The notes beneath the pieces were generated by a model. The model worked only from the letters and a program-made list of their open reading frames with translations. It was not told where the DNA came from and ran no database searches. Shown here piece after piece: positions 1 through 5,071 of a DNA stretch of 7,868 bases. Source of the stretch: an uncultured Acidobacteriota bacterium (GTDB lineage: Bacteria > Acidobacteriota > Vicinamibacteria > Vicinamibacterales > UBA8438). Positions within the stretch are counted from its first letter, which is position 1; every line of letters starts with the position of its first letter. The stretch is from contig CALBET010000311.1 in the NCBI GenBank assembly GCA_937888665.1, forward strand, positions 1 through 7,868, read 5' to 3'. The position numbers and the translations under genes are program-made.

Positions 1-157
1 CGGTCAGTGCAACGCGATGGGATCAAGGCTGTTCAGCAACACGACGAATCTGCTCGGTGGCCACGACTTCGCGAACCCCGACCACCGCGACAAGGTCGCC
101 AGCGCCATCGGCATTGACGCCGGTGTCATTCCTCGCCAGGCCAGCTGGGCCTACCAC

Positions 158-160
158 TAG
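158..160 (+). other. In-frame premature amber (TAG) codon
   Basis: The TAG lies in the nitrate reductase frame between SWAYH and IIKGILEEQIKG. As I recall, homologues read close to SWAYDQIIEGI here, so the TAG would replace a CAG glutamine codon by one C-to-T transition. TAG is the normal terminator of three other genes in this window (4344-4346, 4966-4968, 7424-7426), which argues against a genome-wide reading of TAG as glutamine. Confidence 0.85.
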
Positions 161-292
161 ATCATCAAGGGCATCCTCGAAGAACAGATCAAAGGACTGT
201 GGGTCATCGCGACGAACACGGCGCACTCCTGGATCAATCAGGCGCAGGTTCGGGACATCCTCGGGAGGCTCGACTTCCTGGTCGTCCAGGAC

Positions 293-1135
293 ATGTATGC
301 GTCGACCGACACCGCCGTGATGGCCGACCTCGTGCTGCCCGCCGCCGCCTGGGGCGAGAAGGACGGCACCTTCATCAATTCGGAGCGGCGTATCGGCACC
401 ATCAAGAAGGTGGCGACCGCGCCCGGCGATGCGCTGGCTGACTTCGCGATCTTCAAGCTGGTCGCCGAGTACTGGGGCTGCGGAGACCTGTTCCGCGAAT
501 GGGACTCGCCGGAGGCGACGTTCCAGATTCTCAAGCGGCTCTCCGCCGGCCAGCCGTGCGACATCACCGGCATCGTCGACTACGACATGCTCGACGCCCA
601 CGGCGGCATCCAGTGGCCCTATCCGGCCGACGCTCCCGAGACGCACTCGGCGGCCGAGCGGCGCCTCTTCGAGGACGGGCGCTTCTACCACGCCGACGGG
701 CGGGCGAAGTTTCTGTTCGAAGAGCCCCGGCCGATGCCGGAGCGGCCCACCGACCGGTATCCGTTCGTGCTGTTGACCGGCCGTGGCAGCGCCGCGCAGT
801 GGCACACGCAGACCCGGACGGCGACGTCGGCCGTGCTCCGCAAGCTGTATCCAGCGGATGTGTATGTCGAGATCAATCCCGCGGACGCGCGAGCGCTCGG
901 GGTCAGGCAGAACGGTCGCGTCACCGTCGAATCGCGACGCGGCCAGATCGAGGCGACCGCGTTCGTGACGCGGAGTGTGCAGCCGGGGCAGCTCTTCGTC
1001 CCGATGCACTACCGGGAGACGAATCAGCTCACCGACGCCGTGTTCGATCCCTATTCGAAACAACCGTCCTACAAAGCGTGCGCCGTGAACCTGAGAACTG
1101 TGGCGCAGGCCTTCAGGCCTGCGAGGCAAGGCTGA
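293..1135 (+). CDS. Nitrate reductase C-terminal fragment, open part after the amber codon
   Basis: This is the longest uninterrupted reading frame of the broken nitrate reductase that begins with a usual start codon (ATG 293, 280 codons). An automatic gene caller would probably report it as a separate gene. No ATG, GTG or TTG occurs in frame between the TAG at 160 and this ATG. No clear Shine-Dalgarno sequence precedes it, because the preceding bases encode conserved family residues. An independent protein starting here would lack the Fe-S and most of the molybdopterin domains, so it is unlikely to be an enzyme alone. Residues 158-267 are the molydop-binding domain. The family-like sequence ends at about SYKACAVNL, and the final residues VAQAFRPARQG are encoded by the palindromic repeat. 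Confidence 0.6.
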   Translation: MYASTDTAVMADLVLPAAAWGEKDGTFINSERRIGTIKKVATAPGDALADFAIFKLVAEYWGCGDLFREWDSPEATFQILKRLSAGQPCDITGIVDYDMLDAHGGIQWPYPADAPETHSAAERRLFEDGRFYHADGRAKFLFEEPRPMPERPTDRYPFVLLTGRGSAAQWHTQTRTATSAVLRKLYPADVYVEINPADARALGVRQNGRVTVESRRGQIEATAFVTRSVQPGQLFVPMHYRETNQLTDAVFDPYSKQPSYKACAVNLRTVAQAFRPARQG

Positions 1136-1146
1136 AGCCGTGCCCC
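1099..1146. repeat. REP-like double palindrome at the end of the nitrate reductase gene
   Basis: Two adjacent inverted repeats are seen. The first is GCAGGCCTTCAGGCCTGC at 1105-1122, with perfect 8-bp arms around TC (or 7-bp arms around a 4-nt loop). The second is GGCAAGGCT (1125-1133) with AGCCGTGCC (1136-1144), 9-bp arms with one mismatch around GA. The unit resembles dispersed palindromic repeats that I associate with Acidobacteriota genomes; this is recall and was not searched. It encodes the last residues and the TGA stop of the nitrate reductase frame. It could also act as an mRNA-stabilising hairpin between this gene and the nitrite reductase gene. No T-run follows, so it is not a standard terminator. 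Confidence 0.7.
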
Positions 1147-1199
1147 ACGGATGTCGAGACGACCCCGGTCCAGCGACCGCGGCCGTCAGGCCCATCGAG

Positions 1200-1206
1200 A
1201 GGAAGA
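1200..1206 (+). promoter_or_regulatory. Ribosome binding site of the nitrite reductase gene
   Basis: AGGAAGA, in the context GAGAGGAAG, with AGGA ending 8 nt before ATG 1212, is a good Shine-Dalgarno match. It decides for the ATG at 1212 over the in-frame GTG at 1140, which lies inside the repeat element and would add 24 non-conserved residues. Confidence 0.7.
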
Positions 1207-1211
1207 CCGCC

Positions 1212-4200
1212 ATGCCGCAGACACAGGGCACCCACGACCTGGACCGGGCCGACGGGACGAGCCGACGCAAGACGGTTGTCGTCATCGGTAACGGGATGGT
1301 CGGTCATCGGTTCTGCGAGAAATTGACCGCACTCGACCGCGACAAACAGTACGAGGTCGTGACGTTCTGCGAGGAGCCTCGCGCCGCCTACGACCGGGTC
1401 GGTCTCACGAAGTTCTTCGACACGCGCGACCCCGACCACCTCATGCTCACCAGCGCGGCATGGTATGAGCAACAGGGGATCCAGCTGCACATCGGCGACA
1501 AGGCGACCGCGATTGACCGCGAGGCTCGTGTCGTCCGCTCCGCGCAGGGCCGGGAGATCCCCTACGACATCGTCGTGCTCGCGACCGGCTCAGCGCCCTT
1601 CGTGCCGCCGATACCGGGCGTCGACAAGAAAGGGGTCTTCGTCTACCGGACCATCGAAGACCTCGAAGGCATCATCGCCTATGCCGACACGGTCGAGGCC
1701 GCCGCGGTCATCGGCGGTGGGTTGCTCGGTCTCGAAGCGGCCAAGGCGGCGTATGACCTCGGCCTCCACACGCATGTCATCGAGTTCATGCCCCGGCTCA
1801 TGCCGCGGCAGGTCGATGCCGCCGGGTCCCGTCTGCTCATCAAAGAAATAGAAGCACTCGGCGTCCGCGTACACGTCGACACGGCCACGCAGGAGATTCT
1901 GGGGAACGGCAAGGTCGAGGGGATGGTCTTTACCAGCGGCGAGACCCTCGCCGTCGGGATGGTGATTGTCTCGGCCGGCATCCGGCCCCGCGACGAGCTG
2001 GCCCGGCAGTGCGGGATCGACGTGGGCGAGCGGGGCGGCGTGGTGGTGGATGACCACCTGCGGACCAGCGACCCCGACATTCACGCCATCGGCGAGGTGG
2101 CCCTGCACAGGGGCATGGTGTACGGGCTCGTCGCGCCTGGCTACGACATGGCCGAGGTGTTGGCGGTCAGGCTGACGGGTGATGAGACGCGCGTCTTCAG
2201 TGGGGCGGACCTGTCGACGAAACTGAAACTGATGGGGGTGGATGTGGCCAGCTTCGGCGACTACACCGCCGATGACAACCCCAAGGGCGCCGACGCCCCG
2301 AAACCACTCACCTACGAGGACCCGTTCGGCGGGGTCTACAAGAAACTGCTGTTCAGTGCGGATGGTACACGGTTGCTCGGCGGCATCCTGGTCGGCGACG
2401 CGTCCGACTACGGCAGCCTCATGATGCTGGTCAAGAGCGAGACCGAGCTGCCGGCCGGGCCGGGCGCGCTGCTGGTCGGCTCGAGCAATGACGGCGCGAT
2501 CTTCGGGGCGATCGAGATGCCCGGCGAGGCGCAGATCTGTTCGTGCAACGCGGTCAGCAAGAGCGACATCTGCTGTGCCATGCGTGACCAGGAGTTCGCG
2601 GCCATCGGCGAGCTGACGGCGTTCACGAGGGCCGGCACCGGGTGCGGTGGGTGCATGCCGCTGGTGACCGACCTGTTCAAGCAGGAACTCGCGGTGGCTG
2701 GGAAGGAGATCAACACGGATCTCTGCGAACACTTCGCCTACACCCGTCAGCAACTGTTCGACATCGTGAAGGTCAAAGCCATCAAGACCTTCGACGCGCT
2801 CATCCGCGAGTACGGCCGGGGAAACGGCTGCGAGATCTGCAAACCGACCGCCTCGTCGCTCTTCGCCAGCTTGTGGAACGAGAACATCGCGGCAGACCCC
2901 CATCAGACGCTGCAGGACACGAACGACCGCTTCCTGGCGAACATGCAGCGCGGCGGTGTGTACTCGGTGATTCCCCGTGTGCCCGGTGGCGAAATCACGC
3001 CGGACAAGCTGATCGCACTGGGGTCCATCGCCAAGAAGTACCGCCTCTTTACGAAGATCACCGGTGGCCAGCGGATCGACATGTTCGGCGCCCAGCTGCA
3101 CCAGCTTCCCGATATCTGGGAAGAGCTGGTCAGCGCTGGGTTCGAAAGCGGGCACGCCTACGGCAAGGCGCTGCGCACGGTAAAGAGCTGCGTGGGGACC
3201 ACCTGGTGCCGTTTCGGTGTGCAGGACTCCGTCAAGTTCGCCATCCGCGTCGAGGAACGCTATCGGGGCATCCGCGCGCCACACAAGCTCAAGTCCGCGG
3301 TGTCGGGGTGCGTGCGCGAGTGTGCCGAAGCGCAGAGCAAGGACTTCGGTCTGATTGCGACGGAGAACGGTTACAACCTCTATGTCTGCGGCAATGGCGG
3401 CGCGACCCCGCGACACGCCGACCTGCTCGCCGGCGACCTGGACGAGCGGACCGCCCTCAGATACATCGACCGGTTCCTGATGTTCTACATCATGACCGCG
3501 GACCGGCTGACCCGCACCTCCGTCTGGCTCGAGCAGATGGATGGCGGCATCGAGTATCTGCGCGAGGTCGTCGTCGACGACGACCTCGGTGTGTGTGACG
3601 AACTCGAGGATCGCATGGCGCATCTGGTCGACACCTACCGATGCGAGTGGCGCGAGGTCGTCAACAATCCCGAATTGCGGAAGCGGTTCCGGCAGTTCGT
3701 CAACACGGACGAAACCGAGGTCGGGATCGAGTTCGTGGATGAGCGCGGGCAGCAACGACCGGAATACTGGGAGAAGGACATCATCCCGGTCACGGATGTC
3801 ACGCGCTCACCGGAGGCGAGGCTGGCGGCGCTGCGCGATGCGCCGGGCACCCGGTGGGTCAACGTGGGCAACGTGGCCGACTTCCCGCCCGACGGCGGCG
3901 CCGCGGTGAAGTATGGCAAGACGCAGATCGCCGTGTTCAACTTCTCTGCGCGCGGAGAATGGTACGCGACGCAGAACATGTGCCCGCACAAGCAGGCGTT
4001 CGTCCTCTCACGCGGCATCATCGGCGACGCCCGGGGGACCCCGAAGACCGTCTGTCCGCTCCACAAGAAGAACTTCGCGCTCGAGACGGGAACGTGTCTC
4101 AGCGGCGGAGCCGACGGGCTGATGACCTTCCCGGTGAAGGTCGACGACGACCACGTGTATCTCGAACTGCCGGCCCAGGAGCAGCTCGACGCGGCGCTGG

Positions 4201-4346
4201 CGACCGAACGTTTCTGCAACAACGGCGCGCTGCCCCGGGGGCCGGAGACTGGTGCGGCTGAGGTCCCCGTCGGCCTGCATCTGAGAGTCGAGCGCCGCGA
4301 CGGACAGGTGGATTACTTCGGGGCACGAGCCGGCGCGACGGGGTAG
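1212..4346 (+). CDS. nirB: Assimilatory NAD(P)H nitrite reductase, fused large (NirB) and small (NirD) subunits
   Basis: This 1044-residue cytoplasmic enzyme reduces nitrite to ammonium with six electrons from NAD(P)H. Residues 21-31 (TVVVIGNGMVG) form the FAD Rossmann motif, and 164-175 (AAVIGGGLLGLE) the NAD(P)H-binding motif. A BFD-like [2Fe-2S] domain has C443-x-C445 and C478-x2-C481. A second BFD-like region (about 503-555) keeps only C505, C540 and C543. The siroheme/[4Fe-4S] domain has C660-x5-C666 and C700-x3-C704 (SGCVRECAEAQ). Residues about 881-986 are a NirD-type Rieske domain with C924-x-H926 and C948-x2-H951. About 58 residues follow it; the last 35 or so look unlike usual NirD tails. 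E. coli NirB has 847 residues with a separate 108-residue NirD, so this is a fusion of both, an arrangement also known from fungal nitrite reductases. The gene lies 76 bp after the nitrate reductase with its own ribosome binding site and was probably co-transcribed with it. It ends with TAG. Confidence 0.95.
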   Translation: MPQTQGTHDLDRADGTSRRKTVVVIGNGMVGHRFCEKLTALDRDKQYEVVTFCEEPRAAYDRVGLTKFFDTRDPDHLMLTSAAWYEQQGIQLHIGDKATAIDREARVVRSAQGREIPYDIVVLATGSAPFVPPIPGVDKKGVFVYRTIEDLEGIIAYADTVEAAAVIGGGLLGLEAAKAAYDLGLHTHVIEFMPRLMPRQVDAAGSRLLIKEIEALGVRVHVDTATQEILGNGKVEGMVFTSGETLAVGMVIVSAGIRPRDELARQCGIDVGERGGVVVDDHLRTSDPDIHAIGEVALHRGMVYGLVAPGYDMAEVLAVRLTGDETRVFSGADLSTKLKLMGVDVASFGDYTADDNPKGADAPKPLTYEDPFGGVYKKLLFSADGTRLLGGILVGDASDYGSLMMLVKSETELPAGPGALLVGSSNDGAIFGAIEMPGEAQICSCNAVSKSDICCAMRDQEFAAIGELTAFTRAGTGCGGCMPLVTDLFKQELAVAGKEINTDLCEHFAYTRQQLFDIVKVKAIKTFDALIREYGRGNGCEICKPTASSLFASLWNENIAADPHQTLQDTNDRFLANMQRGGVYSVIPRVPGGEITPDKLIALGSIAKKYRLFTKITGGQRIDMFGAQLHQLPDIWEELVSAGFESGHAYGKALRTVKSCVGTTWCRFGVQDSVKFAIRVEERYRGIRAPHKLKSAVSGCVRECAEAQSKDFGLIATENGYNLYVCGNGGATPRHADLLAGDLDERTALRYIDRFLMFYIMTADRLTRTSVWLEQMDGGIEYLREVVVDDDLGVCDELEDRMAHLVDTYRCEWREVVNNPELRKRFRQFVNTDETEVGIEFVDERGQQRPEYWEKDIIPVTDVTRSPEARLAALRDAPGTRWVNVGNVADFPPDGGAAVKYGKTQIAVFNFSARGEWYATQNMCPHKQAFVLSRGIIGDARGTPKTVCPLHKKNFALETGTCLSGGADGLMTFPVKVDDDHVYLELPAQEQLDAALATERFCNNGALPRGPETGAAEVPVGLHLRVERRDGQVDYFGARAGATG

Positions 4347-4363
4347 ATCCTCGCGGCTCCGGC

Positions 4364-4369
4364 TACAAT
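4364..4369 (+). promoter_or_regulatory. Putative -10 element (TACAAT) of the VTT-domain protein gene
   Basis: TACAAT matches five of six bases of the TATAAT consensus and lies 5 nt before the GTG start at 4375. Transcription beginning 6-7 nt after it would start at or next to the start codon, giving a leaderless mRNA. No convincing -35 hexamer is seen 16-18 nt upstream, and no Shine-Dalgarno sequence lies between. The evidence is limited to position and consensus. Confidence 0.4.
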
Positions 4370-4374
4370 TCCCA

Positions 4375-4968
4375 GTGCTCTCTGGGAACGGTGCCGGCCT
4401 GTCATCTGTACCAAGAATCCGTCTGATCGCGCTGGGGGTCTGGGTCGTCCTGGTCGCGGGGCTCAGCCTGCTCTACGCCCTGCAACCGGAGCTGCTCGAT
4501 CCGGAACGGGTGGTGGCTGCGCTTCGGGCATCGGGACAGTCGGTGCTCCTGGGCTGTGTGGTCCTCAGCATTCTCCGACCGTTCACGCTCCTGCCGAGCT
4601 CGGTGCTCATCATCGTCCTCACGTTACTGTTTCCTGACCAGTCCTGGTTCGTGATGGTCATCTCGTTAGGTGGAGTGGTGCTGTCGGCCCTCCTCATCTA
4701 CTACTTCTTCGAGTTCCTTGGTCTCGGCGACTTCTTCGAGCGGAAGCACGCACGACAAGTGCGGTGGCTCGAACGGCAGATGAACCAGAAAGGGTTCTGG
4801 ATCGTGGTCGGTTGGTCCATGTTTCCGTTCGTGCCGACCGACGCCATCTGCTACGTCGCCGGCACCCTGCGCATGCCGGTGGGAAAGTTCGCCGCCGGGG
4901 TCGCCCTTGGGGAGCTGCCGATTGTCGCGTTCTACGTGTTTGCGACCGGGTCGTTTCTTGCCGCGTAG
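4375..4968 (+). CDS. TVP38/TMEM64 family (DedA-like, VTT domain) inner-membrane protein
   Basis: This is a 197-residue integral membrane protein. Hydrophobic segments lie at about 17-36, 57-86, 91-115, 141-163 and 171-194. The VTT/SNARE-associated core is recognisable from LRPFTLLPSS (67-76) in the first re-entrant region, GFWIVVGWSMFPFVPTDAICY (140-160) with FPFVPTD, and AGTLRMPVGKF...GELP (162-182). Proteins of this superfamily are linked to lipid carrier or phospholipid movement across membranes, but a substrate cannot be assigned here. Start choice: GTG 4375 is the first start codon after a stop-free frame, with no Shine-Dalgarno sequence but with TACAAT just upstream. No ATG occurs before the first membrane segment. 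The 28-bp gap from nitrite reductase would allow read-through, but no functional tie to nitrogen assimilation is apparent. It ends with TAG. Confidence 0.88.
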   Translation: MLSGNGAGLSSVPRIRLIALGVWVVLVAGLSLLYALQPELLDPERVVAALRASGQSVLLGCVVLSILRPFTLLPSSVLIIVLTLLFPDQSWFVMVISLGGVVLSALLIYYFFEFLGLGDFFERKHARQVRWLERQMNQKGFWIVVGWSMFPFVPTDAICYVAGTLRMPVGKFAAGVALGELPIVAFYVFATGSFLAA

Positions 4969-5012
4969 TCCCCAATCCGCGCCGTGAGGTCCATGCGGTC
5001 AGCCATTCTTGC

Positions 5013-5050
5013 GCGGCCGTCAGGCGATCACGTCCGTGCGTTCCGGCCGC
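5013..5050. repeat. Inverted repeat GCGGCCG...CGGCCGC in the 4969-5071 intergenic region
   Basis: Perfect 7-bp arms at 5013-5019 and 5044-5050 are separated by 24 nt. The element ends 10 bp before the -10-like TAGATT of the next gene. It could be an operator or a transcript hairpin after the VTT gene. In such GC-rich DNA a 7-bp match can also be chance. No T-run follows. Confidence 0.3.
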
Positions 5051-5059
5051 CGGATCGGG

Positions 5060-5065
5060 TAGATT
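5060..5065 (+). promoter_or_regulatory. Putative -10 element (TAGATT) of the PQQ-dehydrogenase gene
   Basis: TAGATT (four of six matches to TATAAT, with the key A2 and T6) lies 6 nt before ATG 5072. The geometry repeats that of TACAAT before 4375 and again predicts a leaderless mRNA starting near the ATG. No Shine-Dalgarno sequence precedes the ATG. No clear -35 box is visible. Confidence 0.4.
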
Positions 5066-5071
5066 GATGCC

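Larger units (their letters stand above)
2..1135 (+). pseudogene. nasA: Assimilatory nitrate reductase catalytic subunit, C-terminal part, interrupted by an in-frame amber codon
   Basis: This is the C-terminal part of a molybdopterin-guanine-dinucleotide oxidoreductase of the NasA/NarB type, which reduces nitrate to nitrite in the cytoplasm. The 5' end lies outside the window. The first frame-2 residues (GQCNAMGSRLFSNTTNLLGG) and later stretches such as IATNTAHSWINQ, VVQDMYASTDTA, ADLVLPAAAWGEKDGTFIN and SERRIGTIKK are typical of the cofactor-binding core. The molydop-binding C-terminal domain starts near nt 764 with FVLLTGRG and contains AAQWHTQTRT, NPADARALG and PGQLFVPMHYRETNQLT. The frame is continuous from position 2 to TGA 1133-1135 except for TAG at 158-160, and similarity to the family continues on both sides of it. 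The gene is therefore either a recent pseudogene or carries a base error in the assembly. The last roughly 10 codons come from a repeat element. The nitrite reductase gene follows on the same strand, which supports the function. No C-terminal BFD-like [2Fe-2S] domain is present. Confidence 0.85.

Noticed and set aside
1140..1214. GTG 1140 as start of the nitrite reductase
   Set aside because: It lies within the palindromic repeat and lacks a ribosome binding site. ATG 1212 has one, and conserved sequence begins only after it.
23..1285. Long open frame on the minus strand (420 codons)
   Set aside because: It is antisense to the well-supported nitrate reductase and nitrite reductase genes. It shows no recognisable domain, and long antisense frames are expected in GC-rich coding DNA.
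1590..3755. 721-codon minus-strand open frame
   Set aside because: It is fully antisense to the nitrite reductase gene, whose motifs are unambiguous. The composition (many Asp, Val, His, Arg) is typical of a shadow frame.
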